Positions 1-10,800 of a stretch of DNA of 64,000 bases are shown here, piece after piece. A model generated the notes under the pieces. The model saw nothing but the letters and a program-made list of their open reading frames with translations. It did no database searches and was not told where the DNA came from. Positions within the stretch are counted from its first letter, which is position 1. Every line of letters starts with the position of its first letter. Source of the DNA: Nyssa sinensis (Eukaryota; Streptophyta; Magnoliopsida; Cornales; Nyssaceae); assembly GCA_008638375.1 (NCBI GenBank), contig CM018041.1, positions 16,819,953-16,883,952 of the forward strand. Reading direction: 5' to 3'. The translations under genes and the position numbers were made by a program.

Positions 1-672
1 GAATGACTTGGGTTTTATGAGTTGAAAAGAGTAAGGGAAGGAGTCTTCAACGGAAGAAATTTGGAGTGAGGCTCAAATCTTGCCTTCCCTTTTGGACCTT
101 GGTTATATAGGAGTTCAAAAGTGTGCCTTAATCTTGATTACTAAAGATTGAATAGCAGCAAGCCTCCCTTACACGCACTCTAAAGATGCTTGCTCACAAG
201 GCGTAGGAGGTTCCTCCCTAGGTCAGCCAATGAGAGAGTCTATTATTTGGCCAAACAAGGGCTTCCAATTGTTTTTTGTTAGGGGTGTTGTGGAGGGGGG
301 GGGGGGGGGGGGGAGGAGTTGCTTTGCCAATGCTTTTAAACCCAAACCATCCACCAACCCATAAAATGGAGTCATAGGTCAATTATTTGACCGCCCAAGT
401 CAACCAAGATGAACCATGATGCCATAATATGTATTATAAATATAAAATGATGGAGACAAGTGGCGACACAATTTAAAAGTATATAAAAGTCATAGAAAGA
501 ATCTTTCAGAGGCCCAATCTTTGATTTGGCACGTGTTAGATTTGTGAGGCCCCCTTGGAAGCTTGCATGATTAAGATTGAGTTTATTTGAGTCACATTTT
601 AAGATTTATTTAAGTTAATCTACTGCTGGTTTAATTTTATATATGTTCTCTTATGTTTTTAAAATTGAATAT
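1..672. other. No gene recognised
   Basis: No conserved protein signal is visible on either strand. The stretch is moderately AT-rich and holds one long G run (295-313). It probably lies in transposon-derived or deep intronic DNA of the minus-strand myotubularin gene, but that depends on the gene continuing past the left edge. Confidence 0.5.
295..313. repeat. G19 homopolymer
   Basis: Nineteen consecutive G residues on the plus strand, read directly. Such runs can form G-quadruplexes and are prone to sequencing and length errors. Confidence 0.9.
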
Positions 673-1084
673 ATCAACACATTCATTAGCTATCAATGTT
701 GCATCAAGGATCTGTCTCCCCCTACAAAGGCACGTTGACTGACGGAGATGATCGTGCTCATGACCTCCCTTAGCCTCAAAGAAAGGACCTTCGCCATTAG
801 CTTAAACAAGGTGCCAACTAAGCTAATTGGCCTAAAATCCTTTATGTTCACTGCCCCATCCTTTTTAGGAATCAACACTAAGAATGACGCATTCTTTCAA
901 AGGAACAGGACTCATGGAAGCTAGCAAACACCATCATTACATCTCCCTCACCACCTCCCAACAATGTTAGAAAAAGGCCATCATAAAGCCATCCGGGCCC
1001 CAAAGCCTTATCCCCATCACAAGTCTTCAAAGCCATAACTACCTCCTCCTCCTCCTCCTCAAAAGGCCTTTCCAACATCTCTTA
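673..1084 (-). pseudogene. LINE reverse transcriptase fragment (inverted)
   Basis: Minus-strand coding relic of an L1-type RT. It covers the conserved block before RT motif 1 (KTCDGDKALGP; an in-frame GAG repeat gives a poly-Glu run at about 1060-1043), then [20 protein letters not shown] and KLMAKVL, and SQRAFVGG with the frame lost just after. One or two frameshifts are needed to follow it. The catalytic Asp motifs are absent, so it is non-functional. Confidence 0.7.
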
Positions 1085-1517
1085 GTGCAGTGTAAGATGG
1101 CTCGAGATAGATGGAGTTTGGTCCTTTCTATTTTTGGATGTTTCTGGTTTATACCAGCAACCATTAAAGATGTGTTTTTGTCATGGAGATGTGGTAGAAT
1201 TAGAAAGGAGCTGAGAATTTCTTGGAGAATGGCCCCACTTTGCATTCTTTGGAGTTTATGACGGGAGAGGAATTGAAGAGTTTTTGAAGGGGTGGAATTT
1301 TCTCCTTCGAAGTTTAAAGTTTTTTTTTTTTTTGGTTGAAAACTCTAGTTTTTTGGATTAGGGAAGAATTTTCATTGGATATTTAGAGGCTTATAAACTT
1401 TTTGGGGGACCTTAGGCTTTAATTTTTAGTAGCCGGTCCCTTCTTTTGTATATGGGTTGCCCTTCTTGGGTGCCTTGCTAATATTAATACAATTAATTTT
1501 ACCAATCAAAAAAAAAA
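673..1517 (+). mobile_element. LINE (L1-type) copy with inverted 5' part
   Basis: The right part (1085-1517, plus) matches the last ~100 residues of a plant L1 ORF2: the region after the zf-RVT finger (MARDRW...SIFG...CGRIRKEL...PLCILW) with its 3' UTR and an A10 tail at 1508-1517. The left part (1084-673) carries the same family's reverse transcriptase on the minus strand, from ALKTCDGDKALGP through [18 protein letters not shown] to a LIANE-like segment. Both parts match the complete LINE at 2696-6603. Inversion of the 5' part with loss of the middle is the classic outcome of twin priming. I could not identify a target-site duplication. Confidence 0.75.
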
Positions 1518-1807
1518 GTCAGAGTTTGTTGAACATAAGCGGTATTATGGCTTGTGGGCTGTCTTCAAGGTTACCTGCAGTAATTTCTGAATTGATCATC
1601 AAACAGAATATAAAGTTTTCTATCTCCAAACCCTTAACAGCAGAAGCAGGAATTGTTAATCACAATTGAGGCTTGACGATGCTTCCCCCCTAACGCAGGC
1701 CGGGTGGCAGGCAGGCGTGGGAGGAAGGAACCTAAAAGAAGACGCTCTTATCTTAGGTCCTTTTTTTTTTCCATTATTTCTCAAGTCAAGAGTTACATCT
1801 CTTACTT
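1518..1807. other. Spacer between LINE tail and copia relic
   Basis: No recognisable coding or RNA signal. It may include the decayed 5' part of the copia element that begins to be readable at 1808. Confidence 0.4.
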
Positions 1808-2682
1808 GATCAATATGATTCAGCCAAGGATATGTGGCACTTTTCTAATGGATTTAATGTTCAATCAAGTTATGCACAAGAGTACCAGTCGATTAAGGAA
1901 TTGTATCAACTCATCAGGAAATACTCTATGACTGATTACTAGCAGCAGATGTCTACATGGAATCCTTTTGTTATTCCAATTGTGCAGTCAATCTCGCAAA
2001 GTGTCTCAATTGTCCATGTTTGTATCTCCGTGATGCATCTTTGACTAGGGTTCAAGTCTATCCATGGTCAAATTACACCACTCTCCGTTTCTAATTTTGG
2101 GTTTTTCCCTAACAGAGCTGATTGCTAAAGGGACTTGTCTTTGTGTTCCAAAGTCATCACTCTGTTTAGGAAACTTCTGCACCAGCTGCTTCTAACCCAC
2201 CATCTGCACTTTTTCTGGTCCATCTTCTACATTTTCATCTCACTCTTATCAACATTGTAAAAACGAATCCAGCCAAATGATAAAGATATCTGCTAAGTTT
2301 ACTCCAACAATGCATCATGATCAACAAACAACTACTCCTGCATTTGCTAGTACTTTTCTGGTCTCCATGAGATCTGATAATTCTAATGGTGCTACTCTGG
2401 ACTCTATTCCTCAATTTCAGAACCCATCACTTACATTCCCAACCTAGGCTAACATTAACCATCTAACAAGTCAATTTCCACAAATTCTTCTACCTATGCT
2501 ATTCTAGCCTCCTCATGCACTCTGAGTCTTCATGGATCCAAGATTTGGATGAGTCTTTATCTGGCTGTTTCTCTACTCACGTTATTTTGTTCGTGAACTT
2601 TTATGAAATTAATTGCGATTAGTACACATACCAATATTAATGCTACTGTTTCATTTGATAATTCATCCCATTCTGTGCAAGG
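1808..2682 (+). pseudogene. Ty1/copia gag relic (left part of split element)
   Basis: From 1808 the plus strand reads a copia-type gag segment (UBN2/Retrotran_gag_2 family): SAKDMW followed by an IKELYQLIRKYSMTDY segment and an in-frame stop at 1940. The order fits the family's usual 'AKE(I/M)W ... LRRL..GD.SV..Y' layout. Further right the frame decays. The last bases before the LINE (2665-2682) resume a readable frame that matches the start of the GAG-pre-integrase domain and continues at 6617 after the LINE. Many stops make it non-functional. Assignment to copia rests on the combined gag, pre-integrase and integrase signals on the two sides. Confidence 0.65.
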
Positions 2683-2695
2683 TCGTCAATCTGGG
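2683..2695 (+). repeat. LINE target-site duplication, left copy
   Basis: tcgtcaatctggg. The partner is tcatcaatctggg at 6604-6616 (one mismatch in 13 bp), directly after the LINE A-tail. Removing the LINE and one copy restores a continuous copia reading frame. Confidence 0.85.
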
Positions 2696-3233
2696 GGATT
2701 GTGAGGAAGGTTCTGGTTCAGGAGAGGCGATGGCTGTTGTGGAGAAGAGTAATGCTTTGAAGCCTTGTGTTTCGGTGCAGAGATGTCAACGAGGTAGGAA
2801 GATCAAAGGCTAGCAGGGAAGGTGCTCTGATTGAGGTTAGCAGGAGGCAGGAGGGTCCAGACTCCAGACCAGTCGGACTGGGTTCCACTTGCAGCAATTT
2901 TCCCATGACAGAGGCAGTTTGGTGAATTCACTCTGAATCCCCAGCTATGATGGCTTCTGGGTGGGTGCGAAGGAATGTTAAAAGAGTTAGTAAAACCCTG
3001 AGTCTTGCAGCTCATGGTTTTGAGGACAGACTTCCTCAACTATTTATAGGCATAGAGGACCGCAATATAAGGGAGGGAATGGTTGTCCCCCGGAAAGAGC
3101 AATGCTCGGCGGAGGAGAAGTCAGCTAAGAAGTTAAAGACGGAGATGCGGAATTTAGCCAGCTGAGTGAACTATGAGGGAAAAAAGGAAGAGGCAGAGAG
3201 GAAGGGATGGGATCTTATTGTTGTGGATGATCC
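2696..3233 (+). other. LINE 5' region (leader or ORF1 remnant)
   Basis: A short open stretch at 2947-3165 (72 codons, Lys/Arg-rich, no recognised domain) lies just before the endonuclease start. It could be the C-terminal end of ORF1 or a linker. No RRM or zinc-knuckle signature was seen. Confidence 0.4.
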
Positions 3234-3792
3234 ATGTCCATGAAAATTGTTTCTTGGAATGTTAGGGGTCTAAACGACCCAGACAAAAGAATGGTGGTGA
3301 AGGGATTTTTGAAAAAGTGGAGATTAGGGGTTGTATGCCTTCAAGAAACCAAATTAGAAGAGATCTCTGATGCGATTGTGAGGAGCCTTTGGGGGAGCAG
3401 TAGGGTTGACTGGAGGTTTTTTCCGGCTAGAGGGACAGCAGGGAGGTATGGTAATGTGGGATTCCAGACTCCTAAAAGGGGTTGGCCATTGGGTGGGGGA
3501 GTATTCAGTGTCTTGCTTATTTGAAGGGGTTTCAAGCAGTAGGCAGTGGATATTTTCTGGTGTGTATGGGCTTAATCAGGATAGGGGTAGAGGATTGTTG
3601 TGGGAGGATTTGCAGCAAGCTAGATTAAATTGGGATGGTATGTGGGTCTTGGGGGGATACTTCAATGTGACGATATTCCCTTCTGAAAGATCAGGGAATG
3701 GAGGGATGACTAGTGCTATGAGGGCTTTCTCAACCTTTATTGACAATAATAACTTGGTGGACTTGCCGTTGGAGGGAGGAAGGTTCACTTAG
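3234..3792 (+). pseudogene. LINE ORF2 endonuclease domain (broken)
   Basis: The reading starts MSMKIVSWNVRGLND, the standard opening of plant L1 endonucleases (exonuclease/endonuclease/phosphatase fold). It continues to VVCLQETKLEE, which carries the metal-binding Glu. A frameshift near 3420 moves the sequence to another frame (SVSCLFEG ... WIFSGVYGLN). The next catalytic block reads GGYFNV where the family has GGDFN, so the active-site Asp is replaced by Tyr. An in-frame stop follows at 3790. Confidence 0.85.
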
Positions 3793-4033
3793 AGCAGTGA
3801 GAGAGATAATCCCTCGATGTCCAGGTTCGACCGGTTTATTGTATCTTCAAACTAGGAGGAACTTCATCCAAGGGAGCTACAACATCCAAGGGAGCCCGGG
3901 TTTTGTGTTCTCTAGGCTCTCTTTTTTCCGCTGAGGTGTAGAGAAGGTCTAAAAGGGGAGCTTGGGCATTTATTGAGGATGGAAGAGATCTGTTGGCATC
4001 AGAAGTCACGGGCCCTTTGGCTAAAAGAAGCGG

Positions 4034-5692
4034 ATGGGAATATACCAAGTTTTTTCACAGGAGGCTAATTCCCATAGGAGAAGGAACAACATCAGTGTTA
4101 TTCGGATTGGAGAGAGGGATCTTCAAGATGTTCGGGAAGTGAGGGAAGGCATTGTTGATTTCTACCAAAACTTGTTTACGGAATCCAGCGCTTGGAGACC
4201 GGATATGGATGGTATGACCTTCTCGGCTATCTCGGTGGAGGAGTTGGGGTTTGAGAGACCTTTGAAGAATAGAAGATTATTGTGGCCTTGAATTTGTGTG
4301 ATGGGGACAAAGCTCCTGATCCAGATGGTTTTTCCATGGTTTTCTACAAGCATTTTTGGGGGGTGATCAAGGCGGATGTAATGGCAGTGTTCAATCAATT
4401 CTATGAGGCCGGTTGCTTTGAGAAGAGTTTGAATGCTCTTTCATTGCCCTGATCCCAAAGATTGATGGGGCTCAGAATATCAAAGACTTTGAGCCTATCA
4501 GCTTAATGGGAAGTTTGTACAAGCTTATGGCTAAAGTCCTGTATACTTCAAGGGGTGCTGGGGAGGATCATCTATGATAGTCAGAATGCTTAGGGAAGGC
4601 AGATTTTGGATGCAGCTCTGATTGCTAATAAATGTGTGGACTCTACCCGGAAGAAGGGTGAAGTGGGTTTGATTTGCAAGCTAAATATTGAGAAGGCTTA
4701 TGATTATGTTAATTGGGGCGTCCTTCTTTTCCTTCTTGCCAAGATGGGTTTTGGGGAGAGATGGAGAAAGTAGGATTGAGGCGTGTATTTCTACGATCTC
4801 TTACTTGGTGTTGGTGAATGGCTCGCCGACAGGTTTCTTTTGGTCCTCGAGGGGTTTGAGGCAGGGGGATCCTTTATCCCATTTTTTCTTTGTGATTATC
4901 ATGGAAGCTTTGAGCCGTATGTTGGATGGAGCAGTGGACAGGGGGATGCTGACGGGAGTCTCTATCGGGAATGAGTTGAATGGTAGGGTTGAGGTGTCCC
5001 ATTTGTTATTTGCAAATGATACTCTCATTTTTGTGCTCCTGATCCTACCTAGCTATGTTTTCTGAAATGTCTGTTGATGTGTTTTGAGGCGGTCTCAAGT
5101 CTCCATGTCAACTTGAGCAAGAGTGAGATCATTCCTGTTGGTAGGGTGGAGGGGATGGAGGAGATGGTTAGGGGTATGGGTTGTAGAGAAAGATATTTTC
5201 CTACAATGCATCTAGGCTTACCATTGGGGGCTCCCTCGACCTCAACAGTTATATGGGATGCGGTTTTGGAAAGGTTTCAGAAGATGCTTGCTGGGTGGAA
5301 TAGACAATATATTTCAAAAGGGGGAAGGATTTACTCTTATTAAGAGTACTCTTGAGAACCTTCCCACCTACTTTATGTCCTTATTTTCGATACCAGTCAA
5401 AGTGGCTCAAAGATTAGAGAAAATTCAGCGGGATTTCTTATGGGAGGGGAAGGAGGGAGAGAGGAAGATTCATCTTGTTAAGTGGGATAAAGCCAAGAGG
5501 CGCAAAGAGGAGGGAGGGTTGGGTTTCAAGGACTTAAAAGCTTTGAACAAAGCTTTGTTGGGGAACTGGTTTTGGCATTTTACGGAGCAGGATTTCCCTT
5601 TGTGGAAGAATGTCATTTTTGTGAAGTTTGGAAGCGAAGGCCTTGGGTGGTTCGTAAAGGAGTCAAAGGAGGCCATAGGTTGTGGAATTTAG
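4034..5692 (+). pseudogene. LINE ORF2 reverse transcriptase domain (broken)
   Basis: Non-LTR reverse transcriptase in several frames. It begins with the pre-RT segment (VREGIVDFYQNLFTES), then [14 protein letters not shown], the Lys-Ala-Tyr-Asp block ([12 protein letters not shown]), [15 protein letters not shown], and the catalytic block [10 protein letters not shown]. The family motif in that last block is FADDT; here the second Asp is Asn. The thumb and C-terminal parts follow (HLGLPLGAPS, ISKGGRI, WEGKEGERKIHLVKW). Stops near 4290, 4450, 4590, 5065 and 5340 break it. At least three frameshifts are needed to follow the domain. Confidence 0.88.
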
Positions 5693-5792
5693 AAGGCTAT
5701 TCAGAAAGGGAAAGGGGATTTCAGTCAAAAGGTTCGGCTCGATGGTAGAAGAGGCTCTAGAGTGAAGTTTTGGGAGGATTCTTGGTGTTCCG

Positions 5793-5968
5793 ATATTGCG
5801 TTGAAAGATGAATTTCCCTCCCTGTATATCATTACTTCTAACAGAGAAGCCTTAGTGGCGGACTTTATGTTAGTTAAAGTGGGGGAAAGGGTGTGGAGTC
5901 CTACAACCTTTTAAAACCTTTTAAAACCTTTAAAAACGATATTGCGTTGAAAGATGAATTTCCCTCAC
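5793..5968 (+). repeat. 30-bp direct duplication inside LINE
   Basis: A 30-bp segment beginning cgatattgcgttgaaagatg occurs at about 5793-5822 and again at about 5939-5968. It is followed by different sequence and preceded at the second copy by a ccttttaaaa-type triplet repeat (5909-5936). This looks like a local rearrangement after insertion. Confidence 0.8.
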
Positions 5969-6062
5969 TCGTTCTACAACCTTTTTGTGGGCAAGAGAAA
6001 TGTTTCTTTTCTATGGCAATTGATATGGAAGTCTAAGATTCCTCAAAAGGTTACTTTTTTTT

Positions 6063-6446
6063 TTGTTGGTTGGCTGTGTGGGGAGTGATCCTTACTACAG
6101 ACAACTGAGGAGGAGAGGTTTCCATCTCCCTAGCCATTGTTACATGTGTAAGGAGTCGAAGGATACAGTGGATCATCTTCTCCTTCATTGTAGAGTGGCC
6201 AGGGATATTTGGAACATGGTGTTCTCTATTTTTGGCATTAGCTGGGTGATGCCGAAGAATGTCCTGGATGCGTTACTTGGATGGAGATGCAGACATATCC
6301 GTAAGGAGCTGAAGCCTGCTTGGAAGATCACCCCTCTTTGTCTCCTATGGTGTGTTTGGCGTGAGAGAAATAGGAGGGTTTTTGAGGACGAGGAGAGACC
6401 GGTGTGGATATTCAAAGAATATTTTTTTAGGACGTTTTTTTTTTGA
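6063..6446 (+). pseudogene. LINE ORF2 C-terminal zf-RVT region
   Basis: An open 127-codon stretch contains the zinc-binding reverse transcriptase tail typical of plant LINEs: CYMCKESKDTVDHLLLHC (C-x2-C ... H-x4-C) followed by ARDIWNMVFSIFGI and PLCLLWCVWRERNRRVFED. It ends at the A/T-rich 3' UTR. The same block is recognisable at 1085-1300 (plus) and near 34560-34700 (minus), which shows three independent LINE insertions in this window. Confidence 0.85.
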
Positions 6447-6603
6447 TTTAAGGAGGAATATCCTATGTATTTAGAAAGTTTTATTTCTTTTGTAGGGGAG
6501 CTAAGGCTTTAATTGTCTTTGCCCCCTTTTTTTGTACGTGGGTTCGCCCCCCTCGGGCACCGTGTTTATATATTACTCTTTTTACTGATCAAAAAAAAAA
6601 AGA

Positions 6604-6616
6604 TCATCAATCTGGG
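6604..6616 (+). repeat. LINE target-site duplication, right copy
   Basis: tcatcaatctggg, immediately after the A-tail; partner at 2683-2695. Confidence 0.85.
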
Positions 6617-7250
6617 AAGTTTATCAGAAATGGCCATAGAGGTGGTGGACTCTACCAAATGAATTGTTTTCAAATTCATTTGTTGTTCTCTGCTTCAGCC
6701 CGTGTTGAAGCCTTCATCTTTTTCCTAATGACACAATAGATTAGGTCATGTTTCTAGTTCTACGTGTTGATATTTAGTAGATAGGGATGTCCTTAGTCAT
6801 GTTACTTGTGCAGTTATATCTCCTTGTGTAAGATCAAACTAGAAAAAACAAGTGACGTTTCCGTTTCGTCTAGTACCTCTCATTCTCAGTCAATTTTTTA
6901 TCAACTGCAATCTAATATTTGAGGACTTGTTTCTGTTCCCACTTTGTAGATAGGGTTTACAAAATTACAGATACTATGTTATATTTGTTAATGACTTATG
7001 TCGATATAAATGGCTGTATTTCTTACAAATTAGATCTCAATTTTCTTTACCAAATTTATAAAGAATTCAGTACCATACTTCCCATTCCAATTTTCAAAAC
7101 CATGAAGGCTTCTGATTCAGCTCCTGTTGGAGAGTATCTCTGTACTGAGTTTCATACAAAATGTCATGACCCTCATCAGCTGAGCAGTGTTGCCGAATGT
7201 AAGCATAGGCACACACTTGAGATTGCTTGACTCGCTTCTTTCAACCACCG
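6617..7250 (+). pseudogene. Ty1/copia pre-integrase and integrase relic (right part)
   Basis: Directly after the target-site duplication the copia frame resumes (GKFIRNGHRGGGLYQ), then HNRLGHVS of the GAG-pre-integrase domain at about 6730, then the integrase core. That core includes YYVIFVNDLCRYKWLYFL near 6975, corresponding to the first catalytic Asp region (Asp-Asp in the family, Asn-Asp here), and a C-terminal block ending VAECKHRHTLEIA at 7227, which contains the catalytic Glu. Stops and frameshifts make it inactive. Reverse transcriptase, RNase H and the right LTR are not recognisable beyond 7250. Confidence 0.75.
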
Positions 7251-7802
7251 TATGTGCTTAAATTTGTAGTGAAGCATCATGGAAAAAGAAGGGTTATGTC
7301 CCAAAAGAAATCCATAAGCACTTCTCAACCCCAGTCAATGTGTGAAAGAAAAATAGAATTGGAGTGTTATTTTGGTGTCTAGTATGGAAGAAAACTAGCC
7401 AATATGCTAACTGCCAACAAAAATCAATTTCAAAGGAAAAAAAATAACAAATCAGTAATTTAAACTAATCATCTTTCTAGATGTACGAGAATTGGTGCTT
7501 GAACTTCACCAGTCAGACAATCAAACCACTCTCTGCAGTGCATTTATCTCTTTAAATTCCAATAAGTTCCCTTTGATTCTCGTTCAACAAAAAGTTGTAC
7601 AAGTAGTGGGCTTTTCATCACTACCACTTGTTCCACTTACACAACTATAGCATATTTTAACGAGGCAACTAGCAAATATGTGTTGAAAGATTGAGGTCTA
7701 GCAAATTGAAGCTGTTCGAATGTGATGCACAAAAAAAAAACTATTGCATAAATGTCAGAAAAATACATGGAATACATGAGAAATCTTATATACATCCATT
7801 AC
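7251..7802. other. No exon or domain found (intron 3 side of myotubularin gene)
   Basis: AT-rich sequence. I searched the minus strand for the next PH-GRAM segment of a plant myotubularin (SEGTRK...VPLG-like) and did not find it. Presumed intronic. Confidence 0.5.
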
Positions 7803-7877
7803 CAGGAAAAGAAGACGAAAATTGGTCACAAACAAGGTACCAGCCTCATCAGTATTAACAAGAACAACACCATATCC
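7803..7877 (-). CDS. MTM: Myotubularin exon 3 (PH-GRAM start)
   Basis: 75 nt between ttccag| and |gtaatg encoding GYGVVLVNTDEAGTLFVTNF and five more residues, the most conserved opening of the myotubularin GRAM domain. No later exon is visible towards position 1. Confidence 0.85.
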
Positions 7878-10800
7878 CTGGAAGCAAACTCCAGAAATTC
7901 AATAAACCTTATCCGTTAGCTAAAATAACCAATAGTAAAGCAATGAAAATTGAAGAAACAAAAAACAGTATAAAGTTGTCTAAATCAATTAGCTGTGTTT
8001 AATTGTCAATGTACTCAAAGTAGACACCTTGGAAGGTAGGCATATGTCCTTAAAATCATGAGCAAATCAACAGATTGAGAAATTATAATTAAATACAGTC
8101 ACAAAAATTTCAACCACTTAATGCTTGTCAAATTTTATTTAGTAGGTAATCTTTACCAAAAATAGAACAAAGACAGGCAAGTATCAAGTACATGTGCAAT
8201 ATACTAACTTTAGGAGCCAGCAAAAATAGAACAAATCTTTGTGCATCTCATCCAAAAAGCTCTAAAAAGAGTAGCAACCTATAACCACGGGGACAGCAAT
8301 TTCAAAAAGATAAGCTCTATCCTCCATAAATTCTTGTTCTCTATCTCCTAGAACACCAAAGGGACATTAAGGAGCGATATTCCGAGAAGCCTGATAGTTC
8401 CATGGCAACTTTAGTGGAAATTCCAACAAAATCATTTTGGGCATTGACCCCATGGACACAAATGGAACTATCAAAGTTGATATGCGGTCGATACAAAGTT
8501 TTATATTATTACCACAATATTAAAAGCAAATATGCAGTGGTAAGCATTGGTGAGAGAGAATATAGTCCAAAGCAAGTACAAAAGGACTTTCTAGGAAAAA
8601 AAACATATCATATGAAATCGGTGTTCTAATACTTTCCAAGTTGACACAAAAACTGGTTGTCTTGATGTAGCAGGGTTGAAAACTCAAATCTACTCATAAC
8701 TCAATTGAGTTATGAGTCAACTTACCAAGTCAATTTGCCAAGTTAAATTGACGCAAGCAATTTTCTAAGAACTTTTAAGTTTCAACATTCAAATTCATGA
8801 AAATTTACTAGAAATAAAGACTGGAAAGTTTGGATACAAATCCTAAATCCTAATTGAATGACTCTAGCACGACCCACCCCCTAAAAAAAGACTTAAAAAA
8901 TGTTCACCAAGATGATATCCAATCTTCGAAAATCCAACCTATAAACTGAAGCCTTCACTAACCTTTTTTTTTTTTGGTTGGTTGGGTGGGTGGGTGGGTG
9001 GGGGGAGTACCTTCACCAATAAGTTAAACCAAATCAAATAAAGATGAAGTAATCAGGGAGATTCACTTATTACTTACATTATTTAGCTGGTATGTGCGGG
9101 CGTGTGTGCGTACATTTGTGTGTGTGTGTGTGAGAGAGAGAGAAGCTGGCAGACATAGCCTTCATCCTGTGAAGTAAGGCTAGCTGCCATAGGCATCGTT
9201 ATGTGAAACAGCTGCTTCTTCATAGAACAAGCTCCCTGCCCCCCCTCTTTCTCGCCATCTCCAATTTTCTCTCTTAATGTGAAGGCTGAGATAAGGCTGA
9301 CCTTTAGTCACTTCATTTTCTCACATAATACCCTTGTAAAAGCAAGACATTAAGTACATTGTGTGTCGATGTTTGTTATAATGACACCACGTGCCACAAT
9401 TTGATAAAGTAACCAATAAAAGTCGAATCCAATTATCAATTACAACCTATTTGATCAAATTTTAAATCAAGTTTTCAAGATAAGCATGAGATCATGGGTC
9501 ACCAATACAGTCTGATGCGCTAATCAGACAGTTTACCTTCTTCTTTTCTTTGGAAGCTAGAAAAAATTATTTCCAATCTTACATAAAGAAAAGTTAGCCA
9601 ACAACCATGATATCTGGAATGGGCCTTGCAAGTTCACGAGAATTGGCAACTCTCAAGAATGTAGAGTATCGACTTCTTGTCTCAAAATGTGGGATTTGAC
9701 ACCAAAAAGTATGCTGCTGATTGCGCTGTATCTATTAATTGGCTGACAAACATGATAGTATTTGGATGAACAAAACAGGTTGCGGGAACCACAACAATCA
9801 ACAAGTCTTCATAGTCCAGATTGCAATTTTGACAACCGTGCCACTAACATTATGAGGAATATTAAACGCAAGCTATTGAACAATAATTAGGTAAGTATAC
9901 CTCTACATAACTAACTATCATGTAGCAAAGAATTCTACCTACCTATCATGTAAATGCAAGTTATTGAACAATAATTATGTAAATATACTTATCTTCATAT
10001 GTAAATAACTATCATGTAAATTACAAGTTACCAAAGCTCTAAGGTATACTAAATCATATCTACATAGGTCAAAATATGCTATTGGTGACTTTAATTATAG
10101 CTTAATGTGATCTTCCAAACTTTAACTAGTTATAAATCCAAAAAAACAATAAAAGCTACTACAACAACACACGTTCAAATGTTATGAAGATTTAAGTAGT
10201 ATAAATCATTTAGAAATTATTATATAGTCAACCAGAATGGCACATATCATGCATGTTAACAAAGAATGAAGAAGCAACTTTAGTAAGAAGATAAGGATAG
10301 AGTAATAGAAGTCAATGAAGCCCATGATTTCTCATCCAGTATGATGTGCACACAAGTGCATGCACAATCATGCATACGCATACATATATAGGGTAGGGTG
10401 TGGCTCTGATATGTGTTTGAAATGAATATTCCTGATTGGATGGGGATGAGCCACATGGTAGGCCAAGGGACTCACACATGTACACAGTGAGCTGTGAGCA
10501 TTTAGAAAATTTTAGAGTTTGTATTGTGGGCCAAATTTGCAATTGGTCTAAATTTATAAAGTGTCCAATGACGCCAAGAAAAAATGGCTCGTAAATTCCG
10601 TGATAGAAGTTCTGATGGCAGTTTTGTTGCCCGAAACGCAGCACAGGTGGCCCAGTCCCAGTTTGGAAATTGCCAAGCCTCCGTGGAAATTGCCAGTTAT
10701 GGAAGGGAAGGACAGGTGGCACACAAGCAGAATGGAAGTCATCCACTACTGGTAATGCTTATGAATAAAAGCCTGATGGTAACCTAGAGAAAACGCAGGC

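Larger units (their letters stand above)
2696..6603 (+). mobile_element. L1-type LINE inserted in copia relic
   Basis: A 3.9-kb plus-strand LINE bounded by a 13-bp target-site duplication and ending in an A11 tail (6591-6601). In order it shows about 0.5 kb of leader or ORF1 remnant, an apurinic-type endonuclease, a reverse transcriptase, and a C-terminal zf-RVT finger, all of the ORF2 type of plant L1 elements. Plant L1s are normally longer (about 6 kb), so the 5' end is probably truncated. Frameshifts and stops occur throughout, for example near 3420, 3790, 4290 and 5340. Both catalytic centres carry substitutions, so the copy is dead. Its 3' UTR (6447-6590) is clearly related to that of the LINE at 673-1517. 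Confidence 0.9.

Noticed and set aside
10312..10746. 144-codon minus-strand frame inside intron 2, with overlapping open frames on the plus strand
   Set aside because: Open in several frames on both strands because of local GC content; no domain, no splice context.
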